DNA from: Piscicola geometra
Taxonomy: Eukaryota; Annelida; Clitellata; Hirudinida; Piscicolidae
DNA: 64,000 nucleotides
Assembly (NCBI GenBank): GCA_943735955.1
Contig: OX030956.1
Span: 12,146,894-12,210,893 of the forward strand
Reading direction: 5' to 3'
In this document: one piece after another, positions 43,131 through 54,168 of the stretch
Position numbering within the stretch: the stretch's first letter is position 1
Layout: each line of letters starts with the position of its first letter
Made by a program: the position numbers and the translations under genes
Notes under the pieces: model-generated
The model's database searches: none
Told to the model about the DNA's origin: nothing
The model's input: the letters and a program-made list of their open reading frames with translations, nothing else

Positions 43131-45698
43131 TACAACTCAAGTATAAATGAAACAACGCTCTTCGTTTTTATAGACAATCAATCAATCAATCAAATCAATT
43201 TCTATAGCGCTCTTTCCTCAAATTCAAGAGCGCTGGTAAATGAATTTGTTAAACAGATATGTCTTCAGATCTGTACGAAAAGTAAATAAGGATATAGAAG
43301 TAGTTAAATAAGGAGGTGATGAGTTTTAAATATATGGACATCTTTAAAGAAGGGTCATCTAAGTAAGGTAATAATTGTCTAATACGTCAGTTTTCAATAG
43401 ATAATAGACATAAACAGTCATGTGTAGAAGATTCGTTCTGACAGTCTGTCCTTCATCTGCAGAGCTCATTTGCCTTGTGAAGTAAGTAGCCAGTGGGTGC
43501 TTGCAAGCTGTGCACTGGTGTTCAAATTGAGGCCCTGGCACTTCTTCATAAACACAGTCATGTATTGAAGATTCGTTCTAACAGTCTGTCCTTCATCTGC
43601 AGAGCTCATCTGCCTTGTGAAGTAGGTAGCTAGTGGGTTCTTGCAAACTGTGCATTAGTGCTCAATTTGAGGCCTTGGCACTTCTTCCTTTTAAAATAAG
43701 TTTTTATTGTAGTCCGTTAGACAGTTATTGGTTGAAGATTTTAATTCCGAGAGCAAGATAAATTTAAAACCAGAAAACAAGAAAAGATATAAATTATGAT
43801 TACTATAATTATTTGAAATTAAAAAAACTAAATTATTAGATAAGAAGACAAACTATTTAACAAAATCATTACGGTTAAAGCGGCTGCCAAGATAGACAAG
43901 TTTTATTGTTTGCCCTAGGCCATACGCGTGAACAAATCTATTGTGAGTTCATCTATAATCGTTTTCATCATCGTAATGTTCCCCTTCATCATTTTGTCAC
44001 ATAATTCTTCTTTGTCTTTCTGAGAAGAAAGGGATTGTGTGGAATTTTCACAATTTTCTGCTTATTCTCTGCCTAACGTTTCAAAGTGTTGCAATATGTA
44101 ATAGAATAATTTAAACTTTAGAAAAACTTTTTAATGACTAATTTAAGAATTAATCAACTATTTTATTTCAAAGATTTGTGCATTCATGATCATTTTTATC
44201 ATTATTGGCGCATAAGAACCATGGTTCTCAGAACCATTGTAACATGGCATGCGTCTGTCAGGCTGTGAATAGTATAGACCAAAAAAAAAAATAATAATAA
44301 TAATAAAAATAAATATAATAAAATATGATATTGATGAAAAATTAGTTTATATTTAACTTGTAAATATAAACTGACTTTATATATTTTCATAATTTCTACA
44401 GAAAATTCTTTTCAATTTTCATCTATAATTCTTGTTAAGCTAAATAATCGGTAAGTCGATAGATACTACTATCGTGTTGATGCGGCAGAATGTTTATCTA
44501 ACAGCATATGTCAAAGTTATACTTTTTAAACAATGTACATTGTTTATTTTTAATACGAAATATGATATAATAATTCGATAGTATAAATTTTCATAAAATA
44601 TTAAAATAACTATTTGTACAAATTAAAAACTTAAATTTTAAGATATACTTTTTTACAAAGTATAAACTTAATTTTTTTCAGATATAGGGGGAGGTTGCAC
44701 AAGAAAAAACGATTTTAAAATGTAGCCTCATAGCTCAATTGCATATGAAATCATTTAACTTTAAATTTATCCAGCGATTTTATTGATACCTTGCTAGTTA
44801 TGTGAACTCAAACATGAGATTAAATATTTTTTTAACAAGTTTTTTTTACTTTAAACATGAAGATTAAAAAATTCCATCTTGAGCAACTGGGTTCCCATGA
44901 TGGAATGCTTATTTCCCTAAGATGAAAATATATTTTATTTAATAAAAATGCCATTTAAATGTTGTATTTATCTTTTATGTATTTAGTTATCTAAAGAAAT
45001 ACACCAGTTTGTATTATAATTGAAATTTTTCTTTAATCAAAAGCTAATGAATACTAACGGTTTTTTAATAATTATAAAGTAAATAATTGGTTTACATTAA
45101 TTTTCAATAGTTTATATAAAATATATACTCTCGATAGTCCGAATAAAATATATACTCTCTATAGTCTGAATAAAAGGTATACTCTATATAGTCTATATAT
45201 TACATGGGGGGCGGAGCAGGGTGGGCCAGGTGGGCCACGGCCTACCCAATATTTAGAGCTAATGGGTCAAAATGTATTTGGCCCACCCAAAAATCAACTG
45301 TGATAATCATTTGGGAAACTGTTTGAAGTACAACACTATTCGAGGCTCTAACTTATAAAATTTGTTAAACTATTTTATCAGAAACTCATTTTTTAAAACT
45401 CATTTTTTAACTAAACCATATATTTTTATACTTTTATGTATAACTATTTTATACCAAAAATTTTGTTAACTATTTTCCCATCACTGATGCTGAGGTAGAA
45501 TAATTTTTGCTATGGACGCTCGGCGGAGAGATTTATTAAACTTTGTTTAAACTATCAAGCGTTTCCTCACACAATCCACTCGACCAAAAATACCAATTTA
45601 AAAAGTTGAAAACGTCTTCTCGTATTATGGACGAAGTTGATACCAACTGATTGTCTAGATTATATGTTGTTAAGCGAGGCTGCTTGTGATTACAGTGG

Positions 45699-47057
45699 AT
45701 GACGTCGACAACCGCGGGCAAAATGGTTCAGCAATCATCCATGCTTGTGCATATCACGTCAACGAAAGTTCTGCTTTGCAGCTGGTGTCGTGAAATGGGC
45801 AACAAGCGCCTTGTTGGAGCATGCAAGGTCGAGTCCGCGTTCGTTGACAAGGGATTCAACAACTGGAAAGACGGATCCATAAAACTGGATGAACACGAGG
45901 CGTCTTCTTCTCACAGGGCAGCGGCTGAATACATGAGTAATAAAAGCAAACCATCTGTTGCTACACAGCTAAGTTGTCAGCTGGCTAAGGAACAGCAAGT
46001 CAACCGAAATAGATTGGTCGTTCAGCTGAACAGCTTAATGTTTTTCATGCAACAAGGACTGGCAATTCTTCGTGGAAAAGATGAAAAAAACGACAACCTG
46101 CATCAATTGATTCAGATGATGACGAGCAGTATCAGTGGTGATGCATCAACATCATTTGGCCTACAAAAAGACATTCATCTAAGCCACTACATTAGCAACG
46201 AACAATGCAATATCATCGGGAAAACGTTGTTACGGATGGTAATTGAGCGGTTTAATGCCAAAAAAGCCGTCAGCTAATTTGCCATACTGGCAGATGAGAC
46301 AAGAGACGAATCAGGGGCAAAACAACTGTCAGTCTGTATTAGATGGACAAACATGATGTTAGCAGCCCAAGAAGATATTTTAGAACTGTACAGTCTAAAA
46401 GGTTTTGGCCAGAAAGCGGAAATGCTGGCGGCATGTCTGATTAACGTTATGACACCATGCCAACTGTCCTTCAGTGAACTACATGGTCAAGTTTACGACG
46501 GAGCCAGTGCAATGTCCGGAGCAATTTCTGAAGTAGCTCAGCGGAGGAAGGAACGCTCACCAAATGCTCATTCCGTCCATTGTCTGGCTCACTGTCTCAA
46601 TCTGGCGGCAGCAGAATCGAGAAAATCTGTCCCATTTTTGAGTGGCTCACTGGAGTTTGTTCAGCACATTGTGACATTCATCCGCAATTCCGGTAAACGC
46701 ACAAACATGTTGAGAGACGTGCAAAGTCAGTTTTTATACAATGAGAACGAGGACCAACACGTCTCGGCTCCAGTGACTAGCCTTCGACCACTGTGCCCTA
46801 CTTGGTGGACCGTACGAGCGTCAGTGGCAACCCTGTTCATGCTTCCTAGCACCACTTCGTCATGTGAACGTTCGTTCCCCGGGCTGCGACGACTAAAAAC
46901 GTATTTACGATCAACAATGGGACAGGAAAGACTGAGTTCAATCATGATGTCAAATGTGCACCTTGACTTGATGGACAGTATTAACATTGTGTCAGTGGCA
47001 AAAGAGTTTACCAGTCTAAATGACTTACGTAAACAAATCTATGGGAATTTTTCGTGA
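45699..47057 (+). pseudogene. hAT transposase (ZMYM/DUF4371 type), internally deleted
   Basis: One frame of 452 codons broken by a single TAA at 46275-46277. Order: a zinc-finger-like N-terminus (LLCSWCREMGNKRL, then SSSHRAAAEYM; residues about 25-85), the DUF4371-type part (ILADETRDESGAKQLSV), YDGASAMSG, HCLAHCLNLAAAESR, PTWWTVRASVATL, then directly SSCERSFPGLRRLKTYLR of the dimerisation region. The middle between PTWWTVR and the C-terminus is deleted (near 46831). With one stop and a deletion it is a non-autonomous pseudogene. Confidence 0.85.
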
Positions 47058-47200
47058 TTTCTGATTTTTTATGTAATGTTTGAGAGTGACTATTTTAAAT
47101 TTTATTTAATATAAATCATTATATTTTCAGTATTATATTTTTGATTTCTGACTTTATAATTTTGATTAAATTTGGAATTTTTTCAATTTTATAAATATAT

Positions 47201-47443
47201 TTTTTTTGTCTATACTATTCACAGCCTGACAGACGCATGCCATGTTACAATGGTTCTGAGAACCATGGTTCTTATGCGCCAGAGACGCCACTCCACACGA
47301 CGTACAATCTTTCAATGCACACGTCGCAAACACCGCATCATATACACTAGGTATATGATAGTTCACGGTTGCTTGTCAAGGATTCGAACAGGCAACCTTT
47401 AAGTTGCAAGTCTGACGTCTACGATCTAAGCCATTCCCGCTCT
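47201..47443 (-). mobile_element. tRNA-derived SINE nested in hAT
   Basis: On the minus strand: head with GAATGGCTTAGAT (A-box region) and TTCGAATCC (B-box region), a body, GGCGCATAAGAACCATGGTT, CAGGCTGTGAATAGTATAGA and an A-run tail. It is complete, and lies in the 3' untranslated part of the hAT element. Confidence 0.88.
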
Positions 47444-47749
47444 TCATGAATATGAATTATTATACCACACGCAAGTTTGATTATCATTTTGTACAAATTA
47501 ATTAAAATTTTCTCACTAAACTGTCACCCATTGAGTTGAGCATTGGAAAACTGAAAGGGGAAAGGTATAGGGAAAAAACGAACAAAGGGCTCTACGTCCC
47601 ATTAAAGACAAGGCTATTAATTAACCAAATTTTTATTAGCGACTTGCCATGTTGGCCCACCCAATATTTTTCTCGTGGCGCCCCCTATGATCTATTATAT
47701 AGACTATATATAGTATATAGTATATACTATATAGACGATATAAAGATAT

Positions 47750-47955
47750 GGGGAGCGAGAATGGCTTAGATGGTAGACGTCGGACTTGCAACTTAAAGGA
47801 CGCTAGTTCGAATCCCTGGCAAGCAACCGTGAACTATCATATACCTAGTGTATATGATGTGTATATACCTAGTGTATATGATGCGGTGATTAGCGACGAA
47901 TGCATTGAAAGATGTGTACGTTCGTTTGAGTGGCGTTCTGGCGCATAAGAACCAT
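47750..47955 (+). mobile_element. tRNA-derived SINE
   Basis: Plus-strand copy with head GGGAGCGAGAATGGCTTAGA and B-box GTTCGAATCCC. The body has an internal duplication of TATACCTAGTGTATATGATG (47838-47882). It ends near GCGCATAAGAACCATTATTA; the distal tail is missing. Confidence 0.88.
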
Positions 47956-48034
47956 TATTATAACAAATAAAATAATTAGAAGTAATAATTTTAACGAATC
48001 AATTTGCAATTGAAATTTATTTCTGTTTTAATAA

Positions 48035-48175
48035 ATGTGGTTTGAATAAATTTGTTTATGATTTCTTACTGTACATAAGTATGTCACACTTCCCGCTCAC
48101 ATTGCGTTTTCACAACATTTTGCCCCATTAAAATTGTTTTCAATTTTGCTTGAGTTATTATTATAACCATATAAT
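48035..48175 (+). repeat. Dispersed repeat shared with 9272-9425
   Basis: Same orientation and ends as the copy at 9272-9425, including CAATTTTGCTTGAGTTATTA. The class is unknown. Confidence 0.75.
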
Positions 48176-48182
48176 CATTATC

Positions 48183-48263
48183 AAAAAGTTCACATGAATT
48201 TTACATTAAAACTTGCATTATATTATAATGCAAGTTTTAATGTAAAATTCATGTGAACTTTTT
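48183..48263. repeat. Perfect 81-bp palindrome
   Basis: Two 40-base arms that are exact reverse complements around one unpaired base at 48223. The arm begins AAAAAGTTCACATGAATTTT and ends CTTGCATTATA. It lies just past the dispersed repeat 48035-48175. Confidence 0.95.
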
Positions 48264-48560
48264 TTCGAGTAGTCGCGGTAAATGGGCTAAATAAAAACTA
48301 CCAATTATAATCGATAAAGAATTCAGATAGTTTATTAATGATACAAAAAAACTACAAACTAAGTTGCATAGTATTCTTAGAGTTACGTTAACATTTTTAA
48401 ACTAAGGTAAAAAGTAAAAAAATAAGTTTGATATGAGATCCTAAACAATCTATAATTTTTGGTAAATTTTTAAAATTGTTAAAAGTTGAAACTAAATATA
48501 GATGTGTTCTCAGTTACAAAATAATTTTTGATCAGTTTGTGAAAATCTTTTCACCATTTC
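48264..48560. other. AT-rich stretch with no recognised feature
   Basis: No open frame, repeat match or terminal repeat was recognised. Confidence 0.5.
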
Positions 48561-48599
48561 ATTTACTGGAATAAGTGCAGTAGCTGTTTTAGTAGCAGA

Positions 48600-48745
48600 T
48601 ATTCTCAAACAAGCTTTGCAAACGACATGCAGATACAGTCGTCTTAAGATGAGTTTTAAAAAGCCGAAGTTTAAAAAATGCTGTTTCTGCATCTTATGAA
48701 GTAACTGGCAGAGTCTGAGCAACACCGAGCATATAGTGCAACTCG
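48600..48745 (-). pseudogene. hAT transposase C-terminal remnant
   Basis: A short minus-strand reading (TLPVTSCDAETAFFKLRLFK) matches the conserved hAT dimerisation region, normally Pro-Val-Thr-x-x-x-Ala-Glu-Arg-Ser-Phe-Ser. Stops follow in all frames. The ends of the parent element were not found, although a G/C-run stretch at 49155-49250 could be one end. Confidence 0.6.
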
Positions 48746-48749
48746 GGCT

Positions 48750-49299
48750 GAAGACTTGTGGTTCAAAAGAGTTCTTGCAGATCAATACATGAAATGAGTA
48801 CAGACTAATCCGCACGTAAACTTGTTGATGTAATTTTGAGCCGTCTGCACAGTTTCAGCATCCTTTCCATGAAGGCTGGATAATTCTGACAGCTCAGGAG
48901 TTATTTTGCCCTTCTGCGTTGTTCTTTATATACTGTGTCATGGCGGGAAAAGTTTACATATGAAAAGTGTAAAGATTTAAGAGTGTAGTTAAGGTCTAGT
49001 GATGCTCTATTTCTTCTCAGAATTTGTGACATGTTAGTGTTTTTTTGGTGGGATCTCTATGTTCTGTGTTGATATATGAAATGTTTCTTGAGATAAAGAC
49101 CCGATGGCCATCCAGAAAATATATCATTGTCTTATGGCAACTTGAAAAATTCATGACCCTCCCCCCCACCATCAAAAAAACTCATCGATTTTCGAAAAAT
49201 TCCGAGACCCTTCGAACATGTCTGGGGGGGTTTGAGCCCTCCTCAGCCCCCTCTGATTGCGCCAATGATATAGACTATATAGAGTATATAGTATATACT
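48750..49299. other. Stretch without gene; possible transposon end
   Basis: No gene. About 49155-49250 has C- and G-runs (CCCTCCCCCCCACC, CTGGGGGGGTTTGAGCCCTC) that look like a hAT terminus of the CATGGGGGGCGG kind, without a provable partner end. 49266-49307 is a TATAGACTATATAGAGTATA stretch that is the target of the next element. Confidence 0.4.
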
Positions 49300-49387
49300 A
49301 TATAGACCAGGGGTGCACAACCTTTTTCAGCCTGAGGGCCAAAATTACTGAGTCCTTGGGCGCCAAGGGCCGCATCAGCGTGCACAT

Positions 49388-52300
49388 CAGTGTTATTTTC
49401 GTTCCATAAAATAATTATAGTTTTTATTTCAGTTTCGTTTTGGAATTAATTATAGTTTTTATTTTCGTTTTCGTTTTGAAAATAATTATAGTTTTTATTT
49501 TCGTTTTCGTTTTGAAAATAATTATAGTTTTTATTTTCGTTTCAGTTTTGAAAATAATTATAGTTTTTATTTTTATTTTAGTTTTGAAAATATATTAATT
49601 TGAAACTTTAAACACTATTTATTTATATCTAAAAAAATTAATAGATCATAAAATGAAACAGTAAAATAGAATAGTATATTAACAACAAATGAGTTTAAAA
49701 AATTAACAGTCAAATAAAAATGTATTCAGTCTCAAGAAAACTTTCATTTGTAGGTTTTTCTGTAATCTATTTTTTTTCCCACTTGTTAAAGAAGCACATA
49801 AAGAAAAAATTCTCTCAACGTATGCCTGGGAGGCTGGAGCTGCCAAAAGATCTTGTGCAATTGGACTAAGAATAGGGTAGAAAGTTATGTTGTCATTCCA
49901 GAATTTTAACCCATTTGGTTCACAAGTATTTTTGATTTTTGAAGAATTTATTTTCATCTCCGAAATATATTTTTCTATTTCCACAATTATACTTGATTTG
50001 CATTCTTTGCCAGAACTTGTATCGTCAATACTTAATTTAGAAGATAAAAATTTAAATTTCTTTGAAGGAATTGATGATTCATCTGAAGCTTTTATTTCAT
50101 TATGTCGTGAACTATTTTCAAAACAATTGTTCTTTGCTTCGCTAAAAGCCTGCAAAATAAAAGATTCAAATTGTTCAATTGCAATAAAAATTTGATGTGA
50201 TGTAACATTAAATAAGATTTATAATTTAATTGAAAACTTGTTTTTAAAATATATCTAAATTACCTGTGAACAAATGTGAGTTTTAGCAGCATGCAATAAA
50301 CTAGAATATTGTGGTAACAGAATGAATTCTGCAACAGTTGGATCCACAAATGTAGAAGCTGCTGTTACTGGATTGAATTTCAATGAAGAAGGATTTAAGA
50401 AGCACTCAAAATAATGTTGAATTGCACTCCTCAATGAAACAATCAAACTAGAAATTCCTACAAATTTAATTTGTTCTAAATGGCAGTCTAGGTCTAAAAC
50501 AGACGGTATGACATGTGATAAAGACAATGTATTTGTCTGAATACTGTCAGTGTGGGTTGCGAATGGTTTCAAAAAATGTTGAACTTCTACCAATCTGTTC
50601 CATTCACTTGCTAATAATGTGTCGATTTTGGCAAAATCCATAACATAATTGACATCATCTTTTAGTTCTACTAATCTTTCAACCATAAAAAAAGTGCTGT
50701 TCCATCTAGTTGGGCAGTCTGTTATTATTGTTTTGGAAGATTTTTCAAGGAGTTTTTCTATGAGTATTGTTGACTTTCTAATTTTGCTGACTATATACCT
50801 TGCTTTTGTAATTATTGGTTTATATACATTATTGGAGTATGCTCTTTTTAAAACTAGTTGTATGGTGTGTGCTAAACATGGCATATGTCGATAAGGAACC
50901 CATTTTTCTAATTCTATTTCATCACAAATTGTTTCACTTTCTTCTTCATCACTATCTGAGTTTTCATTTGCTGAATAATCGTCTTTTTCTGCATGCTTAT
51001 TTTGAAGAATACGCACAGCTTTTAAAATATTTGAACCGTTATCAGATATGATTAAAATTATTTTATTTGGTTCTATATTCCAATCAGCGAGACACTTTGA
51101 TAAACACTCAGCAAGTTTTTCTCCAGTGTGGGGATGATTAAGTTGAATTAGGTTTAAAAAGTAATGACACGGTTTGCTACTCTGTGGATTGAAACAGCAT
51201 GCTGAAATCCCAACATATGATGATGTTAAACCTTTTTTGGTCCAAATATCTAAACATATAACTATTCTTCGAACATTCTTCAATGAGTCTTTCAGAATTT
51301 TGCAACCCTCATCATATTTGTCTTTTAATAAGTCCAGTAACTTTAATGGGCCTGAAAAAAAATTTCAATAATTGATCCCCACTATTTTTGTACAATATGT
51401 TGTAATCATTTATAATGAATAACGACCATTGTAATTGCTCAAATAAATTTCTACAATATATGGTAATACTTTTTACATTTTGAATAAGATAAAATAAACA
51501 AAATTACCTGGCATTTTAAATTTTATATCCAATGTTTCCACAAAGTTTTAAAAATGTTTATTAGATACTAGATTTAATGGGATGTTTGTGTTTACAAATA
51601 AGTTCAATAAGGAGTCTTGTCTCTTCAAATATTCTTCGCACTTACTTGAATACAAAACTGTTTTCGTCGTATTTTTTTCAAAACTAATAGTTTGTTGAAC
51701 GGAATTTTCATTACTTTTAATCTTTTCACAATTCCTCTTTCTGACTAATTCAATTTCCTCGAATTCTTGAAAAAACTTTTTGTGGTAGCTAGAGAGATGA
51801 ACCTTGAGGTTTGTCGGAATTTTTCCTTTAAGTGTTGCGTTGCATAATACTTTCTGTCCGTCTTTGGTCGTCGATACTTCAACGATGCATGTACTTTTGT
51901 CATTTTCTGAAGAATATGTAAAATATTTCCAAATTTCGCTTTCTTTCTTTCTACCAGCAAATGAACGTGATAAACTCATTGTTATTTAAATTTGAAATAT
52001 TATAAGAATCGATTACGTAAATTATTGATTAATAACAAATTTGAAGTATAATAACAGATTTACGATTAAAATAAGTGATAATTTAGTTGACAAAGCGAAG
52101 CGGTAATAAAATAACGTTTTACAAATGGCACTACTTTCATAAAGGCCAAAGATAATGTTTATAACATAGACATATATTTTTTATATAAATTTTCATTTGT
52201 ATATTATGGCATATCATAAAAAGTTATTTAATTTTCGTTTTGGAAATAATTATAGTTTTTATTTCAGTTTCGTTTTGGAAATAATTATAGTTTTTATTTT

Positions 52301-52397
52301 CGTTTTCGTTTTGAAAATAAATTTAGTTTTTCTTTTCGTTTTTGTGGAACGATTATTCAGAATTGTCGTTTTCGTTTTCGTTACGAAAATAACACTG
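49388..52397 (-). mobile_element. Inner hAT element (ZBED type)
   Basis: Terminal repeat CAGTGTTATTTTCGTT at both ends; perfect 8-bp duplication GTGCACAT (49380-49387 and 52398-52405). Subterminal repeats of TTTTCGTTTTGAAAATAATT lie near both ends (49390-49590 and 52225-52385). It carries a nearly complete transposase gene and is younger than the element it sits in. Confidence 0.93.
49703..51979 (-). CDS. hAT transposase, ZBED type, nearly intact
   Basis: Three exons on the minus strand. Exon 1 (51979 to about 51495) starts at ATG and holds a BED-like N-terminus (EIWKYFTYSSENDKSTCIVE, SSYHKKFFQEF). Exon 2 (51351 to about 50263, GT-AG) has the catalytic-region motifs CLDIWTKKGLTSSYVG, ISDNGSNILKA, CLAHTIQLVLKR and PTRWNSTFFM. 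Exon 3 (about 50152 to 49703) has the dimerisation region PASQAYVERIFSLCAS with the third acidic residue. Acidic residues are present at all three expected places. The one defect seen is a single-base shift at the T-run near 51546 in exon 1, before the exon's donor. It inserts the element by cut and paste, leaving 8-bp duplications. Confidence 0.85.
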
Positions 52398-52505
52398 GTG
52401 CACATAGATGACACAATAAAACAACTCAAAGAATGCAAATTTTTAATGAATGTCATAAAAAAATAACGTTATTTAAACATGTATGAATAACTAAATGTTA
52501 GAATC

Positions 52506-53294
52506 TTAATGAGAAGGTTGAGCCTGAATGGTTGCAACAACATTGTCAATATTGGGTTTGAGTTCTGTTGTTGCAAGCTTCAAAATCGAACAAAGATTAT
52601 CATCAGACAAAGATGTTCTCAGTTTATTTTTATTTTTGTTCATGACTGAAAACGTTTGTTCACACACGTATGTGCTGCCAGATTCAGACAAGATTCGGCA
52701 TGCCAAATCAATGTCTGTTCCATATTTAACTGAACTAAGACTTCCATAAAAAGTTAAAATGGAGTTATGCTGAAACGCAGACATTAATTCTGGTGAACAT
52801 TGAAAATCAATGACTTCTAACTGACATTGCTCAGGTACGGATTCTATAGCACAAGAGAAAGGGTCACGGATGAAGTTGAATAAATCCTTATGCTCCCTGA
52901 ATGCATCAAAACGTTCATTAAATTCCTTTAGTAACGCTTCAAAACTGTCGTGGTATTTATTGAAGTCACATTGGCATTCCTTCTGAAAAGCTGAACAAAA
53001 AGGAGAATGACATAAATTAACAGATTGCAGATTCGAACAAAACAGCCGTAGCTTCAAGGTGAATGACAGCAGCTCTTGGTACATATCAAAGATGTAGTGA
53101 TCTTTGCCTTGAAGACGCAGATTCAATTTATTTAAGTGTTCTGTTATGCTAGCAGCGTGATTGCATTCATAATGTATTTTGCAATTGTAGTCCTTCATTA
53201 CAGTTACGGACTTGCGACAAATTAGGCCCAAAGCTGTTCCGTTGAAATGCTGCATTTGTCCATTTTTCATTAAACTGACGATTTTCTGCTTCAA
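52506..53294 (-). pseudogene. hAT transposase C-terminal half (GTF2IRD2/SCAND3-like)
   Basis: An open frame of 262 codons covering the second half of a hAT transposase of the kind domesticated in vertebrate GTF2IRD2: ITEHLNKLNLRLQGKDHYI (about 50-68), FREHKDLFNFIRDPF, and the dimerisation motif YVCEQTFSVMNKNKNKLRTS. The N-terminal half with zinc finger and first catalytic acids is missing. It belongs to the outer element 49308-53532. Confidence 0.85.
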
Positions 53295-53540
53295 TTTTAC
53301 GCTTTGACATTCTTACTAAATTAAAACAACTCAATTATCGCTCGTTGTTGTTGTTCCAATCGTTTTATATTAGGAAAGTGCAAACAGTAATATTAAAAAG
53401 AGATGAGCGGGTGCGTCGATTTACAATTCTGTTAGGGCCGCAAATAGCCAAAATGGACTAGTTGTCTGGGGGCGTCATCAAACAGGCCGAAGGGCTGCAT
53501 GCGGCCCGCGGGCCGCGGGTTGTGCTCCTCTGATATAGAC

Positions 53541-54168
53541 TATATAGAGTATATAGTATAAAGACTTATCAACTTCTACAGTTTTATTCTAAATTCTATT
53601 TTAGGCAACTATGACCATGCTACACATTTATGGTCCTAACAGGCCAATCACTCAATTTTTAAATTTACAACTTGCACATAATGAAACTTGCATCATCTAG
53701 TTAGTAATGAAAAATTGAAATTATATACGTTTGGAAGTTGAGAAAAAAAAAGAAAAATTTTATCTCCAATTATTTTAACTCTTTTAGAAATCAGTTTTCC
53801 AGTATCCTAATTGAATACTTTTAGAAACGAAACCAATATACAAATGTGCATATAAGAGGATGCATATATAAGAAATAATAAAAAAATTAATTTTTAAATC
53901 GCATAACTGTAAATAAGCTCGTTCCATCCGTGGAGCCGGTTCATCTTGAGCAACCTCCCGCTACTAAATTTAATCTATGAGAAGAAGTGTGTGGGTTATT
54001 TGAATGGTAAAATGAAAATTAATATTGGAACGATTCAGAGTTATCTCTTCATCCACGGCAAATTCGATATAGTATAATTTTTTAAGTTATAGAAGGGTAT
54101 AATAAAGATGAATATTTTCTTCGAAAAAAAAAACCTAATGTTTAAAATAACAACAGAGATTTTGAATT
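53541..54168. other. AT-rich stretch before the metalloprotease genes
   Basis: No exon found. About 53534-53570 continues the TATAGACTATATAGAGTATA target repeat. No convincing TATA box was identified for the gene beginning at 54169. Confidence 0.5.

Larger units (their letters stand above)
36127..45946 (+). repeat. Tandem unit copy 3 (9,820 bp)
   Basis: Junction CAAAC at 36127-36131; the right end CAAAC (45947-45951) continues into the rest of the hAT gene. It is 31 bp longer than copies 1 and 2: two more 15-bp minisatellite units and one more A at 44281-44291. It has several private substitutions, among them C to T at 38056, changes near 38206 and 38226, 42782, 42946 (exon 2 of the inhibitor-like gene), 44512 and 45716. 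Confidence 0.97.
45203..47689 (+). mobile_element. hAT element with TTF/DUF4371-like transposase
   Basis: Ends are CATGGGGGGCGG on the left and, read inward from the right, CATAGGGGGCGCC; both ends also share an inner GGGTGGGCCA. Flanking 8-mers ATATATTA (45195-45202) and ATCTATTA (47690-47697) match in 7 of 8, consistent with an old target duplication. A SINE is nested in the 3' part (47201-47443). Copies 1 and 2 of the unit hold only the first 744 bp. Confidence 0.85.
49308..53532 (-). mobile_element. Outer hAT element (GTF2IRD2-like type) with nested hAT
   Basis: Terminal repeats CAGGGGTGCACAACC (left) and CAGAGGAGCACAACC (right, read inward); perfect 8-bp target duplication ATATAGAC (49300-49307 and 53533-53540). 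It contains the C-terminal half of its own transposase and a second hAT at 49388-52397. Without the insert it would be about 1.2 kb. Confidence 0.93.

Noticed and set aside
16549..45951. Treating the triplication as three independent segmental insertions
   Set aside because: All junctions are identical to the base and share CAAAC with the outer edges, which fits one tandem event followed by copy gain.
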